64,000 bases of DNA from Pleurocapsa minor GSE-CHR-MK 17-07R (GCA_019359125.1 JAHHHY010000005.1:1-64000), one strand, 5' to 3'. Shown: positions 17,015 to 26,435, counted from the stretch's first letter. Numbers and translations are program-made. Notes: a model not told the origin generated them from the sequence alone.

Positions 17015-18190
17015 CTAATGTCCCAGAATACGGGCCGTCTCGGCGTCGAAATAGATATACGCGGGCTGGCCCACTTCAAACGACGTATCCGAGCGCAGGC
17101 CAAAGTTCTGGATGCGCGCCACGATGCTGTGCTTGCTCGCGCCAAACTCGGCCATGTAGCGGGTGTCGGTGCCGATATAGTTGGCGTAGGTCACCGTCCC
17201 CTGCACCAGATTGATATCCGGGTCGCGCAGCAGCGCGGTCTTGTAGGCGCTGGCCTGGTCACTGGAGCCATCGGGATACTTGACGACGCCTTCGGTGGCA
17301 AACAGGTTGAACTTCTCCGGGCGGATGGCGACGGTCACTTCCTGGCCGATATTCAGCGACGGGTCATTCACGCCGGCCTTGATTTCCAGGCCTTCGTCCA
17401 GCTCCACCCAGCCAAATTCGCCTTCGACGCGCTTCAGGCGGCCCGTCAGGAAATTCGTCTCGCCGATGAAGTCGGCCACAAAGCGCGAGACCGGGGTCTC
17501 ATAAATTGCGTCGGCCGGGCCGATTTGCAGCACATGGCCCTTGTCCATCACCGCGATGCGGTCGGCCATAGACATGGCCTCTTCCTGGTCGTGCGTCACG
17601 AAGATAAAGGTGATGCCCAGGTTTTCCTGCATCTGTGCCAGCTCAAGCTGCATTTCCTTGCGCAGCTTCAGGTCCAGCGCGCCCAGCGGCTCGTCCAGCA
17701 GCAGCACGGCCGGCTCATTCACCAGCGCGCGGGCCAGGGCGACGCGCTGCTGCTGGCCGCCAGAAAGCTGGCGCGGCTTGCGGTCATACTGGTTCAGGCG
17801 CACCATCTCCAGCGCGGCCTGCGCCTTCTTGCGCGCTTCCGGCTTGTTCACGCCGCGCATCTCCAGGCCAAACATCACGTTTTGCAGCACGGTCATGTGC
17901 GGAAACAGCGCGTAGTCCTGAAACACGGTGTTCACCGGGCGGTGGAACGGCGGCACATTCTGCATCGCCTTGCCGCGCAGCAGAATTTCCCCGCTGCTGG
18001 GATCTTCAAAACCAGCGATCATGCGCAGGGTCGTCGTCTTGCCGCACCCGCTGGGGCCCAGCATGGCAAAAAACTCGCCTTTGTAGATGTCAAACGAGAT
18101 ATTGTCGACGGCGCGCATGGTTTCGCCACCCTTGGTGGGAAACTCTTTGACCACATTCTTGATTTCAATATCGACTGGTTGCGAAGTCAT
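17015..18190 (-). CDS. potA: Spermidine/putrescine-type ABC transporter ATPase
   Basis: A 391-residue ATPase. Walker A is GPSGCGKTT (about 45-53), the Q-loop is VFQDYALFPHM, the signature LSGGQQQRVALARAL, Walker B LLLDEPLGALD, and the H-loop FVTHDQEEAMSMADR. The C-terminal 150 residues form the TOBE regulatory domain, with VTVAIRPEK typical of PotA. It powers import through PotB/PotC. The ATG at 18190 is chosen over an upstream start at 18232, because GAGGTGGGT precedes it closely. It is the last gene of the importer cluster, but a strong terminator separates it from the binding protein genes, so its expression may be lower. Confidence 0.94.
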   Translation of the reverse strand: MTSQPVDIEIKNVVKEFPTKGGETMRAVDNISFDIYKGEFFAMLGPSGCGKTTTLRMIAGFEDPSSGEILLRGKAMQNVPPFHRPVNTVFQDYALFPHMTVLQNVMFGLEMRGVNKPEARKKAQAALEMVRLNQYDRKPRQLSGGQQQRVALARALVNEPAVLLLDEPLGALDLKLRKEMQLELAQMQENLGITFIFVTHDQEEAMSMADRIAVMDKGHVLQIGPADAIYETPVSRFVADFIGETNFLTGRLKRVEGEFGWVELDEGLEIKAGVNDPSLNIGQEVTVAIRPEKFNLFATEGVVKYPDGSSDQASAYKTALLRDPDINLVQGTVTYANYIGTDTRYMAEFGASKHSIVARIQNFGLRSDTSFEVGQPAYIYFDAETARILGH

Positions 18191-18291
18191 ACCCACCTCT
18201 GAGACCACACGCTGCAATTGGTTCCGGCACACAGGGGCAGCCTCGCCCCCACTTCATCTCAAAAAGTCACCGCAAACAATACTCTTTTCTG

Positions 18292-18326
18292 CAAAAAAAG
18301 GACAGGGCGCAGACCGCGCCCCGTCC
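18292..18326 (-). terminator. Strong terminator between binding protein 1 and potA
   Basis: GGACAGGGCGC (18300-18310) pairs with GCGCCCCGTCC (18315-18325), with one G-U pair. On the minus strand it is followed by a run of seven T. It lies inside the Pot cluster, so it probably limits read-through into potA. Confidence 0.85.
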
Positions 18327-18345
18327 CTGACACAACTGTTTCAGA

Positions 18346-19434
18346 CTAGCGGCTGAGCGAAACCTTGACTTCGTCCCAGGCCAGGCTGTAATCCACTTCC
18401 GCATCCGGCACATCGATCAGCGAATACAGGTTCATCATGATTTCCTCCGGCGGGTAAATGCCGGGGTTGGTCAGCAGTTCCTCATCGATCAGGCCCGCGT
18501 CGATAGCAGCCTGGTTGGGCGAGCCATAGGCGGTGTAGTTGCTGATGTCGGCGCCCACCTGCGGGTCGAGGATATAGTCGATGAACACTTCAGCCAGCGC
18601 CTTGTTCGGTGCGTCCATGGGAATGGCCAGGTTGTCCATCCACAGCTGCGCGCCTTCTTCCGGCACCACATATACGTAGTCTTCGCATTCACATTCCACG
18701 TTCAGCTGGAAGATATCGCCGTTGTATTCAATCGTGGCGTCCACGTTGCCAGCCAGCAGCTGCGCCTGGCCGTCATCGGCGGCAAACACCTGCACGTTCG
18801 AGCCGTTCTCGATCAGGAAGTCACGAGCGGCCTCGATGTCAGCAGGTTCCTGGGTGTTCGGGTCCAGGCCCAGCAGGTTAAGGGCGATGCCCATCACGCC
18901 GCGCTGGTCATCCAGCCACGCCACCGGGCCTTCGTGGGCCCACAGCTGCGACCAGGAGGTGATGCCGTCGGGGAAGGCATTGACGTTATAGCCGACGCCG
19001 ATGGTGCCCCACTGGTAAGGCACGCTGTACACATTGCCCGGGTCAAACGGCTGATCGAGCAGCGATTCAGTCACGTTGGCCAGATTGGGAATATTGGCCT
19101 GATCCAGCTCTTCCAGCAGACCTTCGGCGGCCAGAATCGTCACCGCGTAGTCGGTCGGGACGACAATGTCATAGCCGGGGTTGCCCTGGCGCAGGCGGGC
19201 GATCACTTCTTCGTTATTGCCAAACACGTCATAATTGACGGTGACGCCGCACAGCGCCTCAAAATTGGAAATAGTGTCTTCAGCGACATAGGTGGACCAG
19301 TTGTACACGCTCAGCGTCTGGCCCTCAAAGCCTTCGGGGCAAGCCCACGGTTCCAGCTCGGCATCCTGCGCCATCACCATCACCGGCGCGGCGGCCAGAG
19401 CAGCCAGTCCCATTGCAAACAGCAGTTTACGCAT
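18346..19434 (-). CDS. Polyamine-type ABC transporter binding protein 1
   Basis: About 362 residues, PotD-like. A signal peptide (MRKLLFAMGL..., cut near MAQDAE) is followed by a mature protein with LSVYNWSTYVAEDTISNFE, PGYDIVVPTDYAV, SVPYQWGTIGVGYN and NYTAYGSPNQAAI. These are the usual landmarks of spermidine/putrescine-binding proteins. Cysteines near the mature N-terminus (WACPEGF), in ALCGVTV and in VECECED are shared with the two sister proteins. The ATG at 19434 is chosen because GGAGG lies 5 bases before it. It is the closest to potA of three tandem paralogues. The ligand is probably a polyamine, not proven by sequence. Confidence 0.9.
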   Translation of the reverse strand: MRKLLFAMGLAALAAAPVMVMAQDAELEPWACPEGFEGQTLSVYNWSTYVAEDTISNFEALCGVTVNYDVFGNNEEVIARLRQGNPGYDIVVPTDYAVTILAAEGLLEELDQANIPNLANVTESLLDQPFDPGNVYSVPYQWGTIGVGYNVNAFPDGITSWSQLWAHEGPVAWLDDQRGVMGIALNLLGLDPNTQEPADIEAARDFLIENGSNVQVFAADDGQAQLLAGNVDATIEYNGDIFQLNVECECEDYVYVVPEEGAQLWMDNLAIPMDAPNKALAEVFIDYILDPQVGADISNYTAYGSPNQAAIDAGLIDEELLTNPGIYPPEEIMMNLYSLIDVPDAEVDYSLAWDEVKVSLSR

Positions 19435-19528
19435 CATTTCCTCCAGAGAATGTCCCATTACTCACAGCGGGAATGCCAGTATGACCCGGCAAATACCCAC
19501 AAGACCACCCAAAAATTCAGGGGGATGA

Positions 19529-20611
19529 CTAGCGGCCCAGGGCCACCTTCACTTCATCCCAGGCAAAGTTGAATTCCAGTTCGTTATCCGGATCGGCCAC
19601 CGATTCAAACAGGCGCGCCCGCACTTCTTCGGTCGGATAAATGCCCGGATTGTTCAGCAGGGCTTCGTCGATCAGGCCGGCTTCCAGCGCGACCGCGTTA
19701 GGCGTGCCGTAAGCAGTGTAATTGCTGATGTCGGCGCTCACCTGCGGGTCCAGCAGGTAATCGATGAACACGTTGGCCAGGGCCTCGTTCGGGGCATCGG
19801 TCGGAATGGCCACGTTGTCCATCCAGAACTGGGTGCCCTCAGAGGGGATGACATAGGCAAAGTCGTCGCAGTTGCATTCCGCCAGCAGCTGGAAGGTGTT
19901 GCCCGGATAGTCGATCGCCATGTCGATCTCGCCCGCCTGAAGCAATTGCTTGGAATTGCCCATCACGATGGTCAGCACATTCTCGCCATTCTCGATCAGG
20001 TAATCGCGCGCGGCGGCAATCTCATCGACATCGGTGCTGTTCGGGTCAAAGCCAAGCTGATTGAGCGCGATGCCCAGCATCCCGCGCACATCTTCCAGCC
20101 ACGCCACCGGCCCGTCATAGGTGAACAACTGCTCGTAGCTGGTGATGTCTTCGCCCACGGCGGTGCGGTTATAGGCGATGCCGATCGTGCCCCACTGGTA
20201 AGGCACGCTGTACACGTTGCCGGGGTCAAACGACTGGTCCAGCAGGTCCGGGCTGATGTTGGCGATATTGGGAATCGCATCCGGGTCGAGCGGCGTCAGC
20301 AGGCCTTCCTCGATCATCACCTGCACGGCATAGCCGGTGGGAATCACGATGTCATAGCCGGGATTGCCCTGCAGCAGGCGGGCGATCAGGTCTTCGTTGC
20401 TGATGTACACGTCATAATTGACGGTTACTCCGCACAGCTCCTGAAAATTGGCGACGGTATCCTCTGCGATGTAGAAGCCCCAGTTATACACATTCAGCGT
20501 CTGGCCTTCAAAGCCTTCCGGGCAGGCCCACGGCTCCAGTTCAGTCTCCTGGGCAGTGGCTGCCGAGGCGGCAATCAACAGGGCGGTTGTGGTCAGCAGC
20601 AGTTTCCGCAT
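19529..20611 (-). CDS. Polyamine-type ABC transporter binding protein 2
   Basis: About 360 residues, the middle of three tandem PotD-like paralogues. It starts with a signal peptide MRKLLLTTTALLIAASAATA. The mature part has LNVYNWGFYIAEDTVANFQ, PGYDIVIPTGYAV, SVPYQWGTIGIAYN and a C-terminal NYTAYGTPNAVAL. It shares most sequence blocks with protein 1, including WACPEGFEGQ, the LCGVTVNYD cysteine and an ECNCDD pair. Residues lining the ligand pocket differ (for example the aromatic at GFYIAED), so the paralogues may prefer different polyamines or related cations (inference). The start at 20611 follows GTGGAG. Confidence 0.9.
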   Translation of the reverse strand: MRKLLLTTTALLIAASAATAQETELEPWACPEGFEGQTLNVYNWGFYIAEDTVANFQELCGVTVNYDVYISNEDLIARLLQGNPGYDIVIPTGYAVQVMIEEGLLTPLDPDAIPNIANISPDLLDQSFDPGNVYSVPYQWGTIGIAYNRTAVGEDITSYEQLFTYDGPVAWLEDVRGMLGIALNQLGFDPNSTDVDEIAAARDYLIENGENVLTIVMGNSKQLLQAGEIDMAIDYPGNTFQLLAECNCDDFAYVIPSEGTQFWMDNVAIPTDAPNEALANVFIDYLLDPQVSADISNYTAYGTPNAVALEAGLIDEALLNNPGIYPTEEVRARLFESVADPDNELEFNFAWDEVKVALGR

Positions 20612-20711
20612 CTTTTCTCCACTCATCGTCTAGTATGACCCTCTCAGGCCGGACAAGCCGCCCTGTTTATACCGTGTTTTCCCCTGAATGCAAGCCCGCG
20701 CACCGCCAGGT

Positions 20712-21797
20712 TCAAGGGTCGATGGCCGCCAGCACGTCCTCCCAGGCAGCCTCATACAGGGCCTGGATTTCAGCCGAGCGGTCGGTGATATACAGGCGTT
20801 CGCGCACAGCCGGCGGCGGATAAATCGACGTATTGACCAGCATCGAGCGTTCGATCAGGCCGCGCTCGATGGCCGCTTCATTGGGCGAGGCATAGGCCAC
20901 GTAATTACTGATGTCCGCGCCCACATACGGGTCCAGCACGTAGTCAATGAACGCCTCAGCCAGGTCGGGATTCTCGGCGTTGGCCGGAATCACCATGTTA
21001 TCCGTCCACAGCAGCGAGCCTTCGTCTGGAATCAGATAGACGAATTCGTCGCACATGCAGTCCATCGCCAGCTGGAAGATATCCCCGCTGTATTCCACGG
21101 CGATATCCACATAGCCGGCAGCCAGCAGCGCCTGCCCGTCATCCTCGGCCACCGCGATCACATTGTCGCTGTTTGCAATCAGAAAGTCGCGCGCGGCCAG
21201 AATCTCATCAGGGTTAATGCTGTTCGGGCTGTAGCCCAGCACCGACAGTGCCGCCCCCATCATCACGCGCAGGTCATTCAGCCAGGCCACCTGACCCTCA
21301 TAGTCAAACAACTGCGCCCATGAATTCAGCAGGCCGGTGCGCGCCGGCACATAGCCGATGCCAATCGTGCCCCACTGGTACGGGATGCTGTGGGCATTGC
21401 CCGGGTCATACGAGGGATCCCGCAGTGACTGGCTGATATTCACCCTGTTGGGGATATTGGCCGGGTTCAGCGGGCGCAGCAGCCCCTCATCGATCATCAG
21501 GCCGATGACGTAATCGCTGGGGAAAATCAGGTCGTATTCCGCTTCACCACTGCGCAGCGCCGCCAGCACATCTTCGTTGTTCGAGAAGATGTCGTACTCC
21601 ACGGTGACATCGCAGGCATCTTCAAAGTCGGGGATGGTGTTTTCCGCGACATAAGTGGCCCAGTTCCAGATGCGCAGTTCCTGCCCGGCGAAGCCATCCG
21701 GGCACACCCACGCACGCTGGGCTGTGATGCCCCCCAGCGGCAGCAGCAGCGCACACAACACCAGACACAACAGTAGACGGCGAGCGATGAACGTCAT
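20712..21797 (-). CDS. Polyamine-type ABC transporter binding protein 3
   Basis: 361 residues, the most diverged of the three paralogues and the first to be transcribed. A signal peptide (1-26) is followed by WVCPDGFAGQELRIWNWATY, AEYDLIFPSDYVIG, SIPYQWGTIGIGY and NYVAYASPNEAAI. The cysteine pattern is kept: WVCPDG, DACDVTV and DCMCDE. It lies 72 bp after potC in the same direction. AGGA sits just upstream of the ATG. PotD-like proteins deliver substrate to PotBC at the outer face of the membrane. A tandem triplicate in one cluster is unusual. Confidence 0.9.
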   Translation of the reverse strand: MTFIARRLLLCLVLCALLLPLGGITAQRAWVCPDGFAGQELRIWNWATYVAENTIPDFEDACDVTVEYDIFSNNEDVLAALRSGEAEYDLIFPSDYVIGLMIDEGLLRPLNPANIPNRVNISQSLRDPSYDPGNAHSIPYQWGTIGIGYVPARTGLLNSWAQLFDYEGQVAWLNDLRVMMGAALSVLGYSPNSINPDEILAARDFLIANSDNVIAVAEDDGQALLAAGYVDIAVEYSGDIFQLAMDCMCDEFVYLIPDEGSLLWTDNMVIPANAENPDLAEAFIDYVLDPYVGADISNYVAYASPNEAAIERGLIERSMLVNTSIYPPPAVRERLYITDRSAEIQALYEAAWEDVLAAIDP

Positions 21798-21869
21798 TGA
21801 ATCCTGGCCCCCTCTATGAAATGCTCGATGTCAGTGACTGCACAGATACGATACCGGTGTCCCCTTCAG

Positions 21870-22805
21870 CTACGAGTTTTTGGCGATTTCGCGCCCCTGC
21901 AGGCTCATCGCGATGCCGATCAGCAGCGTCGACAGAATCAGGATGATGGTCGAAATCGCATTGATTTCCGGCGTCACCGACGTGCGCAGCAGACCGAACA
22001 CGAAGACCGGCAGCGTGGTCGAGCCGACGCCCGACAGGAAGAACGTGATGACGAAGTCGTCCAGCGACAGCGTGAAGGCCAGCAGCGCGCCAGAAATCAC
22101 GCCCGGCAGAATCAGCGGGAAGGTGATGCGCCAGAAGGTCACCCACGGCGTCGCGCCCAGGTCCTGCGCCGCTTCCTCCAGCTTGGGATTCATGTCGGCA
22201 AAGCGCGCGCGCACCACGATCGCCACATAGGACAGCGAAAACACGACATGGCCGATGATGACCGTGCCGAAGCCAGGGGTCGGTGAAGCGCCGACATCGC
22301 GCAGGAAGCCAAAAATCAGGTTGAAGAAGATCAGCAGCGAGACACCCTGCGTAATCTCCGGGATGACGACCGGCAGGAACAGCAGGTTGTCGACGATGCG
22401 CTTGCCGGGATAATTGCCGCGCGCCAGGCTCATGCCCACCAGCGTGCCCAGCGTGGTGGCGATGGCCGTGGCTGCCACCGCGACGATAATGCTGCTGCTG
22501 AAGCTTTGCAGCATTTCAGAGGTGGAGAAGCGCGCCTCAGAGCCGACGATATTGTTGAAAATGTTGGTATACCAGCGCGTGGTGAATCCCTGCCACGAAG
22601 CGGTCGAGCGCGAGTCGTTGAAGGAAAACAGCACCAGGATGACGATCGGCGCCCACAGGAAAAAATACGCGGCGATCGGCTGGATCAGCAGGCCGATTTT
22701 GCCGACGCGGCGCACGTTCATATCGCGCCGGACTTTGCCTTCGTTGACGTAAATTTCATCGACGCGTGATGAAGCGGATGTGTAGGGGGCGGCTGATTCG
22801 GTCAT
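21870..22805 (-). CDS. potC: Spermidine/putrescine-type ABC transporter permease C
   Basis: A 311-residue membrane subunit with six helices after a polar N-terminal tail of about 35 residues. PotC landmarks are WAPIVILVLFSFNDSR near the first helix and the cytoplasmic EAA loop EEAAQDLGATPWVTFWRITFPLILPG, which contacts the ATPase. With PotB it forms the channel for polyamine uptake. The gene starts 2 bp after the potB stop, so translation is very probably coupled. GGAAG lies upstream of the ATG within the end of potB. Confidence 0.94.
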   Translation of the reverse strand: MTESAAPYTSASSRVDEIYVNEGKVRRDMNVRRVGKIGLLIQPIAAYFFLWAPIVILVLFSFNDSRSTASWQGFTTRWYTNIFNNIVGSEARFSTSEMLQSFSSSIIVAVAATAIATTLGTLVGMSLARGNYPGKRIVDNLLFLPVVIPEITQGVSLLIFFNLIFGFLRDVGASPTPGFGTVIIGHVVFSLSYVAIVVRARFADMNPKLEEAAQDLGATPWVTFWRITFPLILPGVISGALLAFTLSLDDFVITFFLSGVGSTTLPVFVFGLLRTSVTPEINAISTIILILSTLLIGIAMSLQGREIAKNS

Positions 22806-22807
22806 GC

Positions 22808-23692
22808 TTATTTCTTCCGTCCAGAGACAAAGGCGTTCACCATCAAAGCAAGCATCACGATGGCCATCATCACCACCGACGCGGCAGAGCCCAGCGGCCA
22901 GTTGCCGGTGCCACCAAACTGGCGCTGAATCAGCGAGCCGATCATCAGGCCCTGATTGCCGCCCAGCAGCTCTGGCGTGATGAACGAGCCGATCGCCGGG
23001 ATAAACACGAGGATACAGCCAGCGACCACGCCCGGCGCGGTCAGCGGCAGCATGATGCGCCAGAAGGCGCGCCAGTCATTCGCGCCCAGGTCATAGCCCG
23101 CTTCAATCAGCCTGAAGTCAAAGCGCTCGATACTGGAATAGATGGGCAGCACCATGAACGGCAGGAAGCCATACACCAGGCCGACCAGCACGGCGAAATC
23201 GGTGAACATAAACTGCACCGGCGCCTGCACAATGCCGAGCGACATCAGGATGCCGTTCAGCAGTCCTTCATTGCCCAGAATCAGGCGCCAGGCGTAGGTG
23301 CGCACGAGGAAATTGGTCCAGAACGGCAGGATGACGAAAAACAGCGCCATGCTGGACGACCAGCGCCCCTTGCGCGTGGCGATGAAAAAGGCCAGCGGGT
23401 ATCCGGCCAGCACGCAGATCACCGTGGTGAACAGCGCCAGCACGATCGAGTCGACGAACACCGGGAAATACGTCTGGTTGAAAACCGTCTCATACCAGCG
23501 CAAGGTGAATTCGGGGCGGATGAATTCCCCGCGCCCGCCGCGCTGCATGAAGCTGATGGCGATGACGATGACCAGTGGAATGATAAAGAAGAATCCCAGC
23601 CAGAGCACGGCTGGCAGCGCCAGAATCCCGCCTTTACGTTTCTGGCGGACGTCATACCCTGACGACCCGCTTAAATCGAGGTTGAACGCCAT
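22808..23692 (-). CDS. potB: Spermidine/putrescine-type ABC transporter permease B
   Basis: A 294-residue permease with six predicted helices and the EAA loop EAGYDLGANDWRAFWRIMLPLTAPG. It is similar to PotB in order of helices and in FIIPLVIVIAISFMQRG near the N-terminus. The start ATG at 23692 gives a normal PotB N-terminus, while an upstream GTG at 23755 would add 21 polar residues over the promoter. It is the first gene of the importer cluster, and a TGCTATACT promoter lies 67-75 bases upstream. Confidence 0.92.
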   Translation of the reverse strand: MAFNLDLSGSSGYDVRQKRKGGILALPAVLWLGFFFIIPLVIVIAISFMQRGGRGEFIRPEFTLRWYETVFNQTYFPVFVDSIVLALFTTVICVLAGYPLAFFIATRKGRWSSSMALFFVILPFWTNFLVRTYAWRLILGNEGLLNGILMSLGIVQAPVQFMFTDFAVLVGLVYGFLPFMVLPIYSSIERFDFRLIEAGYDLGANDWRAFWRIMLPLTAPGVVAGCILVFIPAIGSFITPELLGGNQGLMIGSLIQRQFGGTGNWPLGSAASVVMMAIVMLALMVNAFVSGRKK

Positions 23693-23758
23693 AGGATGTT
23701 TCTCGCAAATCTCAGGTTTGAAAGAAGAATAAGCGATGCTGACACTGATGCCCACAAG

Positions 23759-23767
23759 AGTATAGCA
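23759..23767 (-). promoter_or_regulatory. Extended -10 element of the Pot importer cluster (TGCTATACT)
   Basis: On the minus strand TGC precedes TATACT. The predicted start is about 60 bases before the potB ATG. No convincing -35 box lies 17 bp upstream. Confidence 0.5.
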
Positions 23768-23931
23768 ACTTGCAGCCCTGTGCCACTGATTGATTCATAC
23801 AAATTCCGTGCAGCGGACACAAGCACATCTAAACAATTTCAAACCAACAGGGTGATTTTCTCAATGAATTGAGGCGAAAAATGATGAGCGTAAACTTTGT
23901 TTTCGTATTACAATCAAGTAACATAATATAA

Positions 23932-23971
23932 ATTGTCAGTAATATGGCGGGGCGGCCCGCTAACTGACAAT
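23932..23971 (+). repeat. Large composite hairpin in the leader of the LysM gene
   Basis: ATTGTCAGT (23932-23940) pairs perfectly with ACTGACAAT (23963-23971). Inside it GCGGG pairs with CCCGC (23947-23960). It ends 35 bases before the ATG at 24007 and has no T-run, so it is not a standard terminator. It may be an mRNA leader structure or a binding site. A possible TACAAT -10 box is at 23909-23914. Confidence 0.5.
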
Positions 23972-24006
23972 CATTGTGCGCGCAGAGTGGGGTGAAAAGA
24001 GGATTT

Positions 24007-24735
24007 ATGCGTAAGCGAACGTTGTCCATTTTCGTTATTGCCGGGCTGGTCATGCTGCTGCTGGCCAGCTTCCTGAGCGTGTCGGCCAGCCCGACCGCCC
24101 AAAGCTGTGGTCCCAGCGTGCAGCACACGGTCGCACGCGGGCAGACGGTGTTCCGCATCGCGATCGCCTATGGCACCACGGTGGGCTCCATCGTGCGCGC
24201 CAATATCCTCGTCAATCCGAATCTGATTTATCCCGGCCAGGTGCTGGTCATCCCCTGCCCGTCGGGCAGCGTGGGCGGCGGCAGTGGCAGTGGCAGCGGC
24301 ACCCCGGTGCCCACCAGCGTGCCAGTGACCAACGTGAATACCGGTGACAGCGTGACCGTGACCGGCGGCAATGCCGTGAACAGCGGCGGCGGCGCGATCA
24401 ACTGCACCAACCTGCGCGCCACCTCGCCCACCGACGGCCTGGCCCACGGCGTGAATGTGTTCTTCTGGAATCCTGCACCCGGCGCGACCGGCTACCGCCT
24501 GAATATCCTCAACCTGGATGGCGGCGGCTACCTGGCGGCTTCGTGGGATGTCGGACAGACCTTCACCAATGTGACGGCTGATGCCAGCGCAGGCGCGATT
24601 GGCGACGGCTTCCGCTTCAGCTGGTACGTGGAAGCGCTGGTCAATGGCCGCGTGGTCTGCCGATCGCAGTCCGTGACGGTCTTCCGCGCCCCCGCGCCGA
24701 CCGCAGTGCCCGTCGTGCCGACGGCAGCTCCGTAG
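24007..24735 (+). CDS. Secreted LysM-domain protein
   Basis: 242 residues. A signal peptide (1-28) is followed by one LysM domain (about 37-84: QHTVARGQTVFRIAIAYGTT, NPNLIYPGQVLVIPC), which binds peptidoglycan or chitin-like glycans. A Gly/Ser-rich linker (85-115) leads to a C-terminal beta-rich domain (about 130-235) that looks like a fibronectin-III-type fold (VNVFFWNPAPGATGYRLNI). A short Ala/Pro/Val tail ends the protein. No catalytic domain is seen. The ATG at 24007 follows AAGAGG. It is divergent from the Pot cluster and converges with guaA, with a shared terminator. Confidence 0.85.
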   Translation: MRKRTLSIFVIAGLVMLLLASFLSVSASPTAQSCGPSVQHTVARGQTVFRIAIAYGTTVGSIVRANILVNPNLIYPGQVLVIPCPSGSVGGGSGSGSGTPVPTSVPVTNVNTGDSVTVTGGNAVNSGGGAINCTNLRATSPTDGLAHGVNVFFWNPAPGATGYRLNILNLDGGGYLAASWDVGQTFTNVTADASAGAIGDGFRFSWYVEALVNGRVVCRSQSVTVFRAPAPTAVPVVPTAAP

Positions 24736-24767
24736 CCGGCAGCACAGGTCTTCACAATACATAAAGC

Positions 24768-24807
24768 AGCGGGGCAGCCGATTCATCTGGCTGCCCCGCG
24801 CTGTTTT
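24768..24807. terminator. Strong terminator between the LysM gene and guaA
   Basis: GCGGGGCAGCC pairs with GGCTGCCCCGC around a nine-base loop, followed on the plus strand by CTGTTTTT. It may also stop the convergent guaA transcript. Confidence 0.85.
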
Positions 24808-24810
24808 TCG

Positions 24811-26364
24811 CTATTCCCACTCGATGGTGCCGGGCGGCTTGCTGGTGATGTCGTAGACGACGCGATTGACGCCGCGCACCTCGTTCACAATGCGACTGCT
24901 CACGCGCGCCAGAAACTCATACGGCAGGCGCGACCAGTCGGCAGTCATGAAGTCGTCGGTGCTGACGCTGCGCAGCGCGATCACTTCCTCGTAGGTGCGG
25001 TTGTCGCCCATCACGCCCACGCTCTTGACCGGCAGCAGCACGGCGAAATACTGCGAGGCCATGTCCGTCAGCCCGGCGGCAACCAGCTCACTGGTGAAGA
25101 TATGGTCGGCAGCGCGCAGCGTCTCCAGCCGCTCCCAGATCAGGTTACCCAGGCAGCGCACCGCCAGCCCCGGCCCGGGGAACGGCTGACGCCACACGAT
25201 GTCAGCAGGCAGGCCAAGCGCCTCACCGACCTTGCGCACCTCGTCTTTGAACAGATCGCGCAGCGGCTCAATCAGCGCAAAATTCAGGTCGTCAGGCAGG
25301 CCGCCCACATTATGATGGCTCTTGATGACCTTCGAGGCCTTGCTGCTGGCCGCGCTCTCGATCACATCCGGGTAAATCGTCCCCTGCGCCAGAAACTTCA
25401 CACCCTGCGCCGACATCTGCCGCGCCTGCCCGGCAAATTCGTCAATGAACAGGCGGCCAATCAGCTTGCGCTTGGCTTCCGGCTCGGTGATGCCGCGCAG
25501 CGCCTCAAGGAACGTCTCGGTCGCGTCGACGGCCAGCAGATTCATGCCCTGCTGGTCGCGGAACACCCGGACAACGTGTTCCGGCTCATGCAGGCGCAGC
25601 ATGCCGGTGTTCACAAACACGCACACCAGCTGCTCGCCAATCGCCTGATGCAGCAGCGCGCCCGCCACCGCCGAGTCCACGCCGCCAGACAGCGCCAGCA
25701 GCACACGCTCACTGCCAGCCGTCTCGCGGATGCGGGCGATACTGTCTTCAATGAAGCTGGCCGCCGACCATTTGGCCTCGCAGCCGCACACGCCAAACAC
25801 AAAGTTCTTCAGCAGCGCGGCGCCCTGCGGCGTATGCACCACCTCCGGGTGAAACTGCACGCCATATAACCGGCGCGCCACGTCGCCCATCGCCGCGAAC
25901 GGCGCATTCGGCGTGCTGGCCATCGGGACGAATCCGGCCGGCGGCGCGTCGATGCGGTCGCCGTGGCTCATCCACACCTCGAGCGATTCTGGCAGTCCGG
26001 CAAACAGCGGGCTGGTTACATCGGCCTGGATGCGCGCCGAGCCATACTCACGGGCCTGCGCCGGGGCGACAACGCCGCCCAGCGCATGCGTCAGCGCCTG
26101 CATGCCGTAGCAGATGCCCAGCGTCGGCGCGCCCTCAGCCAGCACAAAGGCGGGCATCTGCGGCGCACCCTCCTCATAGATGCTGTTTGGCCCGCCGCTG
26201 AAGATATACCCGCGCGGCTGATGGGTATTCACCTTCTCGCGGGTCGCATCATGCGGAAAAACCTCGGCATACACGCCCATCTCGCGCACACGGCGGGCGA
26301 TGAGCTGGGTATACTGCGAGCCGTAATCGATGATTGCGATGCCACCTGATCGCACGTCTGTCAT
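24811..26364 (-). CDS. guaA: GMP synthase (glutamine-hydrolysing)
   Basis: About 517 residues. It converts XMP to GMP with ATP and glutamine in purine biosynthesis. The N-terminal class I amidotransferase has the nucleophile in GICYGMQ and the His-Glu pair in FHPEVVHT. The synthetase half has the PP-loop [36 protein letters not shown] and the dimerisation end KPPGTIEWE. ATGs at 26370 and 26364 are both possible, and the second has GGGGG at a better distance. The open frame extends far upstream but that part is not homologous. It lies in a cluster of envelope genes but is transcribed on its own. Confidence 0.97.
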   Translation of the reverse strand: MTDVRSGGIAIIDYGSQYTQLIARRVREMGVYAEVFPHDATREKVNTHQPRGYIFSGGPNSIYEEGAPQMPAFVLAEGAPTLGICYGMQALTHALGGVVAPAQAREYGSARIQADVTSPLFAGLPESLEVWMSHGDRIDAPPAGFVPMASTPNAPFAAMGDVARRLYGVQFHPEVVHTPQGAALLKNFVFGVCGCEAKWSAASFIEDSIARIRETAGSERVLLALSGGVDSAVAGALLHQAIGEQLVCVFVNTGMLRLHEPEHVVRVFRDQQGMNLLAVDATETFLEALRGITEPEAKRKLIGRLFIDEFAGQARQMSAQGVKFLAQGTIYPDVIESAASSKASKVIKSHHNVGGLPDDLNFALIEPLRDLFKDEVRKVGEALGLPADIVWRQPFPGPGLAVRCLGNLIWERLETLRAADHIFTSELVAAGLTDMASQYFAVLLPVKSVGVMGDNRTYEEVIALRSVSTDDFMTADWSRLPYEFLARVSSRIVNEVRGVNRVVYDITSKPPGTIEWE

Positions 26365-26390
26365 AGTCATGTCCCCCGGTGCAGCCAGAA

Positions 26391-26419
26391 ACAAAAACGC
26401 GGGAGCCGAAGCCCCCGCG
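26391..26419 (-). terminator. Terminator upstream of guaA, ending the LysM-stalk gene
   Basis: CGCGGG (26398-26403) pairs with CCCGCG (26414-26419), with GGC/GCT pairing inside. On the minus strand it is followed by TTTTTGTTT. It separates the gene ending at 26436 from guaA. Confidence 0.8.
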
Positions 26420-26435
26420 CACTCGTGAACCAAAT

